This document shows, piece by piece, positions 8,184 through 15,844 of a DNA stretch of 64,000 nucleotides. Position 1 is the stretch's first letter, and each line of letters begins with the position of its first letter. Source of the stretch: Pseudooceanicola aestuarii (GTDB lineage: Bacteria; Pseudomonadota; Alphaproteobacteria; Rhodobacterales; Rhodobacteraceae); NCBI RefSeq assembly GCF_010614805.1, contig NZ_JAAFZC010000005.1:1-64000 (forward strand), read 5' to 3'. Below the pieces are notes generated by a model. That model saw only the letters and a program-made list of their open reading frames with translations, searched no databases and was not told where the DNA came from. Both the position numbers and the translations under genes were made by a program.

Positions 8184-8965
8184 CAGGACACCGCCCTGAG
8201 GCTGATTCCGGGGATTGGCTCAACCTCCCGATAGAGCTCCGCTGTCGCATCCTCGTTCAACTCGGAGGTCGGCACATCAAAGGCGATCTGCCCGCCACGA
8301 ATGCCGATGATGCGCTGCGCGAAACGCCGCGCCAGGTCGGGCTGGTGCGACGAAAACAGCGCCGTCGCGCCGCGCGCTTGCGCCGCCCCGGTCAGCAGCG
8401 CCAGGATCTCACATGCACGCGCAGGGTCGAGGTTGCTCACCGGTTCGTCGGCGAGGATTAGGAGCGGTTCCTGCGCCAGGCACCGCGCGATGGCCACGCG
8501 CTGCCGCTGACCGCCGCTGAGACTGTCGACCCGGCGTTCGGCAAGATCGGCAATGCCGCAATCGGTGAGTGCCGCGCGGGCAATCTCCAGATCATGCGCG
8601 GTCGGTGACCCAAACAGGGCGCGCAGGGGAGACATGCGTCCCAGGCGGCCGTTAAGGACGTTACGCAGAACCGTGGAGCGTTCGACCAACGCAAACTCCT
8701 GAAACACGAAACCGGTATCCGGACGGCGCGCGCGCGGCGGCGGGTGGTCGGGATCGAGCGGCGCACCCAGAACCGAGACCCGCCCGCTCCAGCCTTGGAG
8801 CCTGCCGTCGAGCAGCGCCAGCAGGGTCGTTTTGCCCGCCCCGGACGGGCCGAGCAAAGCGACGCTTTCGCCCGCCGGGACGCGAAGCGACACGCCTTCC
8901 AGCGCTGGGAGGTCCGTGCCCGGATGGGCAAAGCTCAGGTCGTCGATTTGGGCGGCAATGCTCAT
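8183..8965 (-). CDS. PhnC-type ABC transporter ATP-binding protein
   Basis: A 260-residue ABC ATPase that powers import through the adjacent PhnE-like permease. Visible motifs in order are Walker A GPSGAGKTT (about residues 39-47), Q-loop FQEFALVERSTVLRNVLNG, signature LSGGQRQRVAIARCLAQ, and Walker B LILADEPVSNLD, followed by the switch histidine in FSSHQ. The FALVERSTVLRNVLNGRLG segment is characteristic of PhnC. Its start overlaps the PhnD-like stop by 4 bp and its stop overlaps the PhnE start by 1 bp, so the three are one operon. Confidence 0.9.
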   Translation of the reverse strand: MSIAAQIDDLSFAHPGTDLPALEGVSLRVPAGESVALLGPSGAGKTTLLALLDGRLQGWSGRVSVLGAPLDPDHPPPRARRPDTGFVFQEFALVERSTVLRNVLNGRLGRMSPLRALFGSPTAHDLEIARAALTDCGIADLAERRVDSLSGGQRQRVAIARCLAQEPLLILADEPVSNLDPARACEILALLTGAAQARGATALFSSHQPDLARRFAQRIIGIRGGQIAFDVPTSELNEDATAELYREVEPIPGISLRAVS

Positions 8966-9837
8966 TCCAACAGCCCGTATCGGCGCGCCATGTCGCGCAC
9001 GCCGTCATATGCGGCGCCGTCGGCCCTGACATAGCCGTCCGGGCCGTAGAGATAGCGCAGCTTTTCGCGGTTCTCTGGTGCGTTGAGCCTCAGCATCGCG
9101 TCGATGAACCGGTCCTGAAGGCCGGCGTCGAGCCCCGGACGTGCGATCACGAGGTGACTCGGGATTGGCTCGCTTTCCGCAATCCAGGTCACCTCTGCCT
9201 GCTGCAGCGGTGTCAGAAGCAGATCGGCGTACTGGCTGGCGCCTGCGGCATCGACCAGGCCTTCAGCCATGGCCTGCATGGCCTGCTGGTAGCCGCCCGC
9301 GAAGTAGACGCGGCCGAAGAATACTTCCGCCTGTCCGGGGCCTTCGATCAGCCCGGCCTCCACGAATTCGGCGAGCGGATAGAGATAGCCCGATTCCGAG
9401 ATCGGATCCGCGAATGCGATGTCGCGCCCCCGCAGGTTGGCGAGCGCGCCGATGCCGCTGTCGCGCCGAACGAAGATGCGGCCCGTGTAACTCGGCGTGT
9501 CGCGATAGACCTCCGAGAGGAGCGGCACGGCACCGATCTCGGCCTCGGCCAGAACGAAGGGCAGGGCGCCCATGAAGGAGATATCTGCGTCGCCGTTTCT
9601 CAAAGCTTCGACCGCGGCCGCATGGTCGATGGTGACGAACCCCTCGACGGGGACGCCGATCTCACTGGCCAGCCAGCCGGTGATGGCCTCGATGTCACCC
9701 AGCAACTTCTCCGGGTTCTCCTGCGGGATGAAGGCGAGCCGCAACCCAGCATTCTGCGCAGCGAGCGGGGACGCCAGAGATAACGCACTCGCGCCAGCCA
9801 AAAGAAGCACGGTTCTGCGGTTCAGGTGCTTCGCCAT
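8962..9837 (-). CDS. PhnD-type periplasmic substrate-binding protein
   Basis: A 291-residue exported solute-binding protein. It begins MAKHLNRRTVLLLAGASAL with a Tat-like/Sec signal ending near SPLAAQ. The family pattern is clear: LRLAFIPQENPEKLLGD at the mature N-terminus and DISFMGALPFVLAE, as in phosphate/phosphite/phosphonate-binding PhnD proteins. It captures ligand in the periplasm for the PhnE/PhnC-like importer. The ligand is unknown. The linkage to an MntR-controlled promoter and a di-heme cytochrome argues against assuming ordinary phosphonate uptake. Start and stop overlap neighbouring genes by 1 and 4 bp. Confidence 0.85.
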   Translation of the reverse strand: MAKHLNRRTVLLLAGASALSLASPLAAQNAGLRLAFIPQENPEKLLGDIEAITGWLASEIGVPVEGFVTIDHAAAVEALRNGDADISFMGALPFVLAEAEIGAVPLLSEVYRDTPSYTGRIFVRRDSGIGALANLRGRDIAFADPISESGYLYPLAEFVEAGLIEGPGQAEVFFGRVYFAGGYQQAMQAMAEGLVDAAGASQYADLLLTPLQQAEVTWIAESEPIPSHLVIARPGLDAGLQDRFIDAMLRLNAPENREKLRYLYGPDGYVRADGAAYDGVRDMARRYGLLE

Positions 9838-11714
9838 CAGAAGGCCCCCTCTTCAATATCAGCGGCCTCGGCCTTGAATGCGCTCCAGCTTGCTCCGGCG
9901 GCCTCCCAGTCCTCGTTGCGCACCGCGGCGCTGACCTCGGCCAGGTTCTCTGCTAGCGCGTAGACGTCGGGCCGTGCGGCGAGGTTCGACATGGTGCTGG
10001 CGTCAGCCGAAAGGTCCGCTGCCACGGTGTCGGTCAGGAGCAGGATGTGCTCCGCATCGCGACGCGGCAGCAATGTGTCGAGCGTCGAGGCGAAGGTCGT
10101 CAATTCGGAGAATGCCAGCCGGAAGGTCGTGTTCTCGGTGTCGAATGCTTCATAGGGCTCGTCCGCCGCGCCCACGGTCTCCAGATAGGCGGTCAGATAA
10201 GTTCGCTCCGCTTCGGTCAGTCCGAGCGTCTTCGTCTCGTCGAACCAGTCTACGACAGCCGCCAAGGTCGGCAGCGATCCGTCATGGAAATAGGGCGCGG
10301 TATAGGCAGTGCCGAGCAGCGTCGGAGTGTCCAGTGCACCGGCGCGGGCGCCTTCATAGGCCGGCGCGACGGAGCCGATGTCGTGGGCCTGCCGGTCGAG
10401 GAAGTTCGCGTCCGGCACATGGCAACTGGCGCAGGAGCGGTCGCCGAGTCCCGCGAAGGGCGTGTTGAAGATCGCTTCGCCGCGCAGCGCAGCCTCGGGT
10501 GCGGCTTCGGTCAACTGACCGTCTGGTGTCAGCATGGAGTTGGGCAGGAAGTCGAACTCGAGCATGTAGGCGAGCAGCGCGTCCAGCATGAAAGGCGTCG
10601 GCTCCGCGCCGCCGAACTCATTGACAACAACGTTGCGGGTGAAGTCGCGCAGGGAAGCAAAACGACCGTCGCGGCCGTAGGGACCGGTAAAACGCAAGCC
10701 GCGCAGGCTGGGAATGTCGAGCGGGTCGTCGCGCCTGTCATTGAAGATCGAGTTGAAAAAGGCGCCGTCCACGTCGATCGCGCCCGGTTGGTGGCTGGCG
10801 CCGGGGATGAAGAGCCGCTGGTTGACGTCCGAGCGGTTGTGACAGGTCGAGCAGGCGATCCCGAGATCGCGCGCGGGGCTGCCGAAGATTTGCGCACTGT
10901 CGAACAGCATGTCGCCGTAGGCAACAAGCGGCAGATCCGTCTCGTCGATGCCCTGCTCCTCGAAGTTGAGAACGAGCAGCGGCAGGGGCTCCTGATCGAA
11001 AATGTCAGAGCCCGGCGGCAGGCTTGGCGGCACCTCGATGGTGCGGCCACTGGCTACGGCGGTTTCGGGCAAGGCGCTGAGCGTCCGACGCGGAGCAAAG
11101 TCATCAATGAGGTAGTTCTCCGCGAGATAGCCGGAAATGGCCGCGCGCGCGGTTGCCATCGTATCTCGATCCGCGGATGTTGCGCCAGCGCCGAGAACAC
11201 CAGCGGAACCTGTGCTGCTGTTGAGTTCCAGCCAGGCGAGGCCGATGCGTCTTGCAGCTTCAGGATCGGCCGCCGCGATACCATCCTCAAACACACGGTA
11301 GAGTTCGCGTGCCGTTCGCACGGCCTGCTGTGCTGTCGCCGATTCTTCGGCCGCGAGAGCACGGTCCAAATTCTCCTCAATCCTGAGCGCTACAAGCCGC
11401 GTCGCCTCGGCGAAGACCGCCTGCAGGTCTTCGCGCATTATAGCGTCCAAGAGACCGTCAGGCTCGATATCGCTTTTGCGGTCCAGCCACGCCAGCGCCC
11501 CGACAGAGAATTCCGAACCCCGGTAGGGTTCCGTCCAGGCGGTCTCGATGTAGTCCCAGGGCAGAGGCTCGAGATTTCCAAGAAAGAGCGTCAGACGGTA
11601 GGCCGCTGCCTCGGGAAGCCAAGGCGCCTCCTTGGCCGGCGTCGCGGCGACAGGTCCGGACAGGAGGAGCGCACTTGCGAGTGTGGCGAGCAGCACTCTC
11701 ATAATATTTCGCAT
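9837..11714 (-). CDS. Large di-heme cytochrome c, cytochrome c peroxidase/MauG superfamily
   Basis: An exported protein of 625 residues from ATG 11714 (GGAGG lies upstream; GTG/ATG codons up to 11729 are alternatives), with signal MRVLLATLASALLLSGPVAA. Two heme c motifs are visible: CSTCH near residue 287 and CASCH near residue 425, each followed by peroxidase-like segments (SLRGLRFTGPYGRDGRF; TPTLLGTAYTAPYFHDGSL). Typical bacterial peroxidases are about 330-350 residues; here an extra N-terminal domain of about 250 residues and a C-terminal tail are added. Role is probably periplasmic oxidation linked to metal or ligand handling. First gene of the MntR-box operon. Confidence 0.8.
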   Translation of the reverse strand: MRNIMRVLLATLASALLLSGPVAATPAKEAPWLPEAAAYRLTLFLGNLEPLPWDYIETAWTEPYRGSEFSVGALAWLDRKSDIEPDGLLDAIMREDLQAVFAEATRLVALRIEENLDRALAAEESATAQQAVRTARELYRVFEDGIAAADPEAARRIGLAWLELNSSTGSAGVLGAGATSADRDTMATARAAISGYLAENYLIDDFAPRRTLSALPETAVASGRTIEVPPSLPPGSDIFDQEPLPLLVLNFEEQGIDETDLPLVAYGDMLFDSAQIFGSPARDLGIACSTCHNRSDVNQRLFIPGASHQPGAIDVDGAFFNSIFNDRRDDPLDIPSLRGLRFTGPYGRDGRFASLRDFTRNVVVNEFGGAEPTPFMLDALLAYMLEFDFLPNSMLTPDGQLTEAAPEAALRGEAIFNTPFAGLGDRSCASCHVPDANFLDRQAHDIGSVAPAYEGARAGALDTPTLLGTAYTAPYFHDGSLPTLAAVVDWFDETKTLGLTEAERTYLTAYLETVGAADEPYEAFDTENTTFRLAFSELTTFASTLDTLLPRRDAEHILLLTDTVAADLSADASTMSNLAARPDVYALAENLAEVSAAVRNEDWEAAGASWSAFKAEAADIEEGAF

Positions 11715-11736
11715 CACCACGGCCTCCAAAGTAAAA

Positions 11737-11754
11737 AGTTAGACATGGCTAACT
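11737..11754. promoter_or_regulatory. MntR-like operator (inverted repeat AGTTAG-N6-CTAACT)
   Basis: A perfect 6-bp inverted repeat, AGTTAGACATGGCTAACT, lies between the di-heme cytochrome gene and mntR. It directly abuts the -10 box of the leftward promoter, covering its transcription start. This placement suits repression by metal-loaded MntR, whose gene starts 58 bp away. The ACATGG centre resembles known DtxR/MntR-type boxes. Confidence 0.7.
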
Positions 11755-11782
11755 TATCTACCCGAAGCAAACAAGTTGTCAA
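11755..11782 (-). promoter_or_regulatory. Sigma-70-type promoter of the cytochrome/PhnDCE-like operon
   Basis: Read on the minus strand: -35 TTGACA (11782-11777, perfect consensus), 16-bp spacer, -10 TAGATA (11760-11755), immediately followed by the MntR-like inverted repeat and then GGAGG before the first gene. Confidence 0.65.
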
Positions 11783-11811
11783 TCCCGCTGTTTCGCTGCA
11801 AAGTCCCGAGT

Positions 11812-12270
11812 ATGACAAAGCTACAATCACAAGGGCGTGAGCCATTCGAAGCGGTCGACCGGGCTCCCGAGGCGCAGGCCGATGGCTTTGCGACCGTGCG
11901 TCAGGCACATGAAAGCGAGATGGCGGAGGATTACGTCGAACTGATCGCGGAACTGATCGAGACGCGCGGGGAGGCCAGACCGGTCGAGATCGCCGAGCGG
12001 CTTGGCGTGAAGCCGCCGACCGTGACCAAGAACATCTCGCGGCTCAAGGCTGCTGGTCTGGTCCGGCGGGAGCCATACCGCGCGATATTCCTCACCGATG
12101 CCGGGCAGGACCTCGCGGAGATCTGTCGACGCCGCCACAGGGTCGTCGTCGCCTTTCTTCTGAGCCTGGGAATCGACGAAGAGACCGCGGAACGCGATGC
12201 GGAAGGGATCGAGCATCACGTCAGCGGGACGACATTGGAGGCGTTCGAGCGACGGCTCAATCAGAAATGA
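11812..12270 (+). CDS. mntR: MntR-type manganese-responsive transcriptional regulator (DtxR family)
   Basis: A 152-residue regulator. An N-terminal tail is followed by a winged helix-turn-helix (ARPVEIAERLGVKPPTVTKN, then ISRLKAAGLVRREPY) and a helical dimerisation/metal-binding half with HESEMAEDY near residue 27, CRRRHRVVVAFLL, and EGIEHHVS near the end, matching the Glu/Cys/His ligand positions of MntR. It lacks the SH3-like C-terminal domain of iron-type DtxR, as MntR does. Loaded with Mn2+ it represses uptake genes. It is divergent from the cytochrome/PhnDCE-like operon and shares its intergenic operator. ATG 11812 is chosen because upstream in-frame residues are not MntR-like. Confidence 0.88.
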   Translation: MTKLQSQGREPFEAVDRAPEAQADGFATVRQAHESEMAEDYVELIAELIETRGEARPVEIAERLGVKPPTVTKNISRLKAAGLVRREPYRAIFLTDAGQDLAEICRRRHRVVVAFLLSLGIDEETAERDAEGIEHHVSGTTLEAFERRLNQK

Positions 12271-12364
12271 GCTCGCCTAGATGCACATTCGCGCGATTCT
12301 CTATCGGGACCTCGAGCTATCAGGTCTTCAAGCCGCTGACACGTTTGCGCAATTTCGAAGCTCG

Positions 12365-12532
12365 CTAGCCGAGAACCCGCGACAGCACGATGGTTGCAAA
12401 CAGGGCGACAAGTCCGAAGGCGATCGCAGACGCTACCGCATATTGGAGGATATCCAGTTGATTCCCCCTCCTCCGTCGTGCCAGATAGCCACCCCAGATC
12501 GCGCCTCCGATAGCGCTCACGATCACAAGCAT
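12365..12532 (-). CDS. Small two-helix membrane protein coupled to lnt
   Basis: A 55-residue protein starting MLVIVSAIGGAIWGGYLARRR. There are two hydrophobic segments (residues about 1-17 and 32-53) separated by a basic loop RRRRGNQ. Its ATG overlaps the lnt stop codon (TGATG), so it is translationally coupled and is the last gene of the 11-gene leftward operon. No family is recognised. Its size and position suggest an accessory membrane peptide for the lipoprotein or metal-handling genes upstream, which is inference only. Confidence 0.6.
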   Translation of the reverse strand: MLVIVSAIGGAIWGGYLARRRRGNQLDILQYAVASAIAFGLVALFATIVLSRVLG

Positions 12533-14103
12533 CAGGATACCTCCGTTCCAAAATGCCGCGCATCGGGATCTCGTCCGAGCAAACTGGCCAGCCAGCCGAA
12601 GACCCAGCACCCAAAAACAAGAACCAACAAGGTCCAGTCGCCGAACCGCGCATAGGGCGTTGGAGTACGCGCGCCCGGCAGGCCGGCATCAATGGTGCCT
12701 GTTTCCCCGGTATCAAGACGCGCGACGACATTTCCATTGGCGTCGATGATCGCGGATATCCCAGTGTTGGCCGCCCGGACCACGGGAAGTCCCTCCTCGA
12801 CCGCGCGCATCCGCGCGGAGGCGAGGTGCTGCTCGGGTCCGATGCTGGTTCCGAACCAGGCATCATTTGTGGCGTTGAATATCCAGTCGGGGCGGAAAAG
12901 GTCATCGACCACGTGGCCCGGAAAGATGATCTCGTAACAGATCGCCACCGCGACCAGAGGCGCGCCAGGGATCGCCAGCGTGCGCGGCCCTGGTCCCGGC
13001 GTGAAATCGCCCAACCCTTCGGTCAGCCGCTCGATGGGCAGCCAGCCTTTCAGGGGCACATATTCCCCGAACGGAACAAGATGATGTTTTGCATACCCCG
13101 TCAGAACCTCGCCGCTGCCGTCATAGGCCTGAACCGTGTTGAAATATCTGGTTCCCCCATCGCCCTCCACTCGGTCAGGCGCACCTGTCAGTAGGATCCT
13201 GCCGTCTGGCAAAGCTGCAGATATCCGCGCGCGTGCCGCAGCATCTTCGTCCAGAAAGCCGGGGAAGGCCGTTTCCGGCCAAAGCAGCAAATCGAAACGT
13301 CCGGGTTGCGCGGACAAGCCCAGGTATTTTTCCAAGGTTCGCTGGCGGCTGCCCGGTACCCACTTCTCGACTTGTGGCACATTGCCTTGGACGATGCGCA
13401 AAGCAACGTCTGTCGGCGGCACGTCCTGCCCTGACCGAAGCGCACCGCCAACCCAGAAACCCGCCACAGCAACGGCGAAGAGCACGAGAACAGGCGCGCG
13501 TCTCTTTGGCGCCGCCACAGTCAACACACCTGGCAATATGCCGATGAAGACCGTGAGAAAGCCCAAACCGTAGCTTCCGACCCAGGCGGCGGGTTGGCGC
13601 AGGGCGGCATAGTCGACAAGGGCATAAGCGGCAAGGTTCCAGGGAAACCCTGTCAGGACATGACCCCGCAGCCATTCCGTGGCCACCCAGCAGGTTGCAA
13701 ACAGCAGGCCCGCCGCAATGCCGCCGACAGCTCGGCGCTGCATGATGGCGGCAAAAAGCATCGCCGCCATGCCCGGGAAGATGGCAAGTCCGGCGGACAG
13801 ACCCGCGACCGCCGGAATCGCCAGTGCGCCGAAACGTTCGGCATCGACGTAAAAGCTCTCGGCGATCCAGGAAATTCCAATCCCGAATTGGCCCAGTCCG
13901 AAAGCCCAACCGACAAGGAAAGCGCGCGAGGTTGAGATGTTCCGGAGAACGATAAAGAGCACGGAGAAGGCGACAGGGACCGCGATGAGCCAAGAAAACG
14001 GCGGAAGAGTCAAAACCGTCAATCCGCCGGCAGCAAGGGCAAGACCCATGCGCTGGAACAGGTTCAGGTCCTCACTAACGAACTGCGGCAATCCCGGCTT
14101 CAT
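12532..14103 (-). CDS. lnt: Apolipoprotein N-acyltransferase
   Basis: A 523-residue inner-membrane enzyme that adds the third acyl chain to lipoprotein N-termini, the last step of lipoprotein maturation. About six to eight N-terminal helices (including FPWNLAAYALVDY) precede a nitrilase-like domain. The catalytic triad is visible: Glu in LLWPETAFPG, Lys in AKHHLVPFGEYVP, and Cys in AVAICYEIIFP. The ATG at 14103 overlaps the lspA stop by 4 bp; the reading frame is open further upstream but that extension is antisense-like lspA DNA. Lnt is normally chromosomal and essential, so a copy beside lspA in a metal operon is unusual. Confidence 0.9.
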   Translation of the reverse strand: MKPGLPQFVSEDLNLFQRMGLALAAGGLTVLTLPPFSWLIAVPVAFSVLFIVLRNISTSRAFLVGWAFGLGQFGIGISWIAESFYVDAERFGALAIPAVAGLSAGLAIFPGMAAMLFAAIMQRRAVGGIAAGLLFATCWVATEWLRGHVLTGFPWNLAAYALVDYAALRQPAAWVGSYGLGFLTVFIGILPGVLTVAAPKRRAPVLVLFAVAVAGFWVGGALRSGQDVPPTDVALRIVQGNVPQVEKWVPGSRQRTLEKYLGLSAQPGRFDLLLWPETAFPGFLDEDAAARARISAALPDGRILLTGAPDRVEGDGGTRYFNTVQAYDGSGEVLTGYAKHHLVPFGEYVPLKGWLPIERLTEGLGDFTPGPGPRTLAIPGAPLVAVAICYEIIFPGHVVDDLFRPDWIFNATNDAWFGTSIGPEQHLASARMRAVEEGLPVVRAANTGISAIIDANGNVVARLDTGETGTIDAGLPGARTPTPYARFGDWTLLVLVFGCWVFGWLASLLGRDPDARHFGTEVS

Positions 14104-14573
14104 GAATCGGTCTGAAGTCGAGCGCCAACCCACGGCGCAATGAGCAGCAGCATCACGCCGCCAACCACAAAAACATCGGCCATGTTGAAGGCAGGCCAGT
14201 GCGCCGTCCCGATGTAGAAATCGAGGAAATCCGTCACCGCACGATAGCGCAGGCGGTCCAGAATATTGCCGAGTGCACCGCCGATGATCGCACCATAGGC
14301 AATGGCCTCGACCCGGCTGCTGGTACGGACCAGCATGAACGCCAGCCAGACGCAGATGCCAAGCGCCAGTAAGACAAGGCTCCACCACGGCGCGCCGCCG
14401 AGAAGCCCGAAGGTCACTCCGTCATTGCGCAGGTAGATGAGATTGAAGCCGGGAAAGACCGATACGCCGGAACTAAGAACAGTCGCATTGGACACAACGA
14501 TTGCCTTCGTTGCCTGATCGACAAGAAAGGCGATCAGCGCAGCAAGCAGACCGACGAAGAGGCAAGTTCTCAT
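14100..14573 (-). CDS. lspA: Lipoprotein signal peptidase II (copy 1)
   Basis: A 157-residue four-helix membrane aspartyl protease that cleaves prolipoproteins before the lipidated cysteine. Signature segments are VDQATKAIV near residue 19, LIYLRNDGVTFGLLGG, GGALGNILDRLRYRAVTDFLDF with the first catalytic Asp, and FNMADVFVVGGV with the second. It overlaps lnt by 4 bp and starts 4 bp after the ZIP gene stop, within the 11-gene operon. A second lspA lies at 26391. Copies next to heavy-metal exporters are known in resistance islands, where they may process metal-induced lipoproteins. Confidence 0.92.
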   Translation of the reverse strand: MRTCLFVGLLAALIAFLVDQATKAIVVSNATVLSSGVSVFPGFNLIYLRNDGVTFGLLGGAPWWSLVLLALGICVWLAFMLVRTSSRVEAIAYGAIIGGALGNILDRLRYRAVTDFLDFYIGTAHWPAFNMADVFVVGGVMLLLIAPWVGARLQTDS

Positions 14574-14577
14574 CAGC

Positions 14578-15360
14578 TTATCCCAGCCAGACGTCGAGGA
14601 ACAACATGATCACAAGACCAACGGCGAGGCCGAGCGTCGCCCTGTTCTGATGGCCGGATCGGTGGGTTTCCGGAATGATCTCGTGGCTGATGACGTAGAG
14701 CATCGCACCTGCTGCGAAGGCGAGACCCCAGGGCAGCAGCGGTTGCGAAAGACTGATAATCCCTGCGCCGAGAAGTCCACCGACGGGCTCGACGAGACCG
14801 GTCAGAGCGGCGATGCCCCAGGCGCGAAGCCTGGAATAGCCCTCGCCGAGCAACGAAACCGCCACCGCCAGACCTTCGGGGGCATTCTGTAATCCAATAC
14901 CGATCGCAAGTGGCAACCCGCCCGACAAACCGTCAGCCCCGAACCCGACGCCGACGGCAAGCCCTTCGGGAAAATTGTGGATAGTGATCGCGATGATGAA
15001 AAGCCAGACGCGCCGCAGCGATGCGGCGTCGGGACCTTCCCGCCCCGTCTTGAAATGTTCATGCGGTAGCCGTTCGTTCATCAGAGCGACCGCGCCCATG
15101 CCAAGCAGGATCGCAACACATACGATGGCCGCCGGGAGAGCACCGTTGTCGAACTGTCCTTCAGCTGCGTCGAGAGCCGGGATGATCAGCGAGAAGAACG
15201 AAGCCGCGAGCATGACACCCGCCGCGAAGCCAAGCAGCAGATCGCGCGTGGCCCGGGACGGGATGCGCCCAAAAAGAACGGGGACCGCCCCGACCGCGGT
15301 CAGCGATCCGGCGGCCAGGCTTCCAAGAAAGCCAAGCGCTATGGGGGAGAGGGGTTCCAA
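14578..15360 (-). CDS. ZIP-family divalent metal transporter
   Basis: A 260-residue membrane protein with about eight helices. The ZIP signature motifs are in helices 4 and 5: IHNFPEGLAVGVGFG and LQNAPEGLAVAVSLLG, which form the binuclear metal site in ZupT-like carriers. A His/charged loop (NERLPHEHFKTGRE) separates helices 3 and 4. The family usually imports Zn2+ or other divalent metals into the cytoplasm, though direction and metal can vary. It lies in the middle of the SCO/Dsb/LspA/Lnt operon, 22 bp after DUF411. Confidence 0.88.
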   Translation of the reverse strand: MEPLSPIALGFLGSLAAGSLTAVGAVPVLFGRIPSRATRDLLLGFAAGVMLAASFFSLIIPALDAAEGQFDNGALPAAIVCVAILLGMGAVALMNERLPHEHFKTGREGPDAASLRRVWLFIIAITIHNFPEGLAVGVGFGADGLSGGLPLAIGIGLQNAPEGLAVAVSLLGEGYSRLRAWGIAALTGLVEPVGGLLGAGIISLSQPLLPWGLAFAAGAMLYVISHEIIPETHRSGHQNRATLGLAVGLVIMLFLDVWLG

Positions 15361-15382
15361 TTGTTAAGGTTCTGCCGCGAGT

Positions 15383-15841
15383 TCAGTCAGGAGCCGAGTA
15401 GCTGGTGTAGACCTCGGTCGATCCGTCTTCGTGGATCAGGAAGACATCGTAAGCCTCCCGGTCGTCCTCCGGTCCCATGCCGGGCGACCCGTAGGGCATT
15501 CCCGGCACCGCCAGGCCTACCGCGTCTGGCCGGTCCTCCAGCAGGCGTTGGATGTCAGCCGCCGGCACGTGGCCCTCGATCACATAGCCGTCGACCAAAG
15601 CCGTATGGCAGGAGACCATGCGCTGCGGCACGCCATTGTCGAGTTTGAAGCGCACAAGAGATCCTCCGAACATGTCCTCGCCCATCGGCGCGAAGCCATT
15701 CTCCTCGAGGTGCTTCATCCAGGACAGGCAACAGCCGCAGCCGTTTGTCTTCCGGACGTCGATCTGAATCGCCTCTGCGACGGCCTGCGCCGCAGGAAGC
15801 AAGGCAAATGCGATGGCAAGGGCGGGAGTAAATCGTTTCAT
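15383..15841 (-). CDS. DUF411-family periplasmic metal-binding protein (copy 1)
   Basis: A 152-residue secreted protein. A signal peptide (MKRFTPALAIAFALLPAAQA) precedes a thioredoxin-like small domain with the metal-binding cluster GCGCC (residues 34-38), then LVRFKLDNGVPQRMVSCHTA and DGYVIEGHVPAADIQRLL, and VPGMPYGSPGMG. DUF411 proteins (CopG-like) are linked to copper or silver resistance and probably bind metal in the periplasm. The gene is 3 bp from the M23 peptidase stop. A paralogue is at 28198. Confidence 0.88.
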   Translation of the reverse strand: MKRFTPALAIAFALLPAAQAVAEAIQIDVRKTNGCGCCLSWMKHLEENGFAPMGEDMFGGSLVRFKLDNGVPQRMVSCHTALVDGYVIEGHVPAADIQRLLEDRPDAVGLAVPGMPYGSPGMGPEDDREAYDVFLIHEDGSTEVYTSYSAPD

Positions 15842-15844
15842 GGA

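Noticed and set aside
10047..11840. Plus-strand open frame of 597 codons
   Set aside because: It lies entirely antisense to the di-heme cytochrome gene and the MntR control region, lacks a ribosome binding site and has no recognisable domain; GC-rich shadow frame.
14104..14388. N-terminal extension of lnt up to 14388
   Set aside because: These 95 residues are the lspA gene read in another frame; the ATG at 14103 overlaps the lspA stop as expected for coupling.
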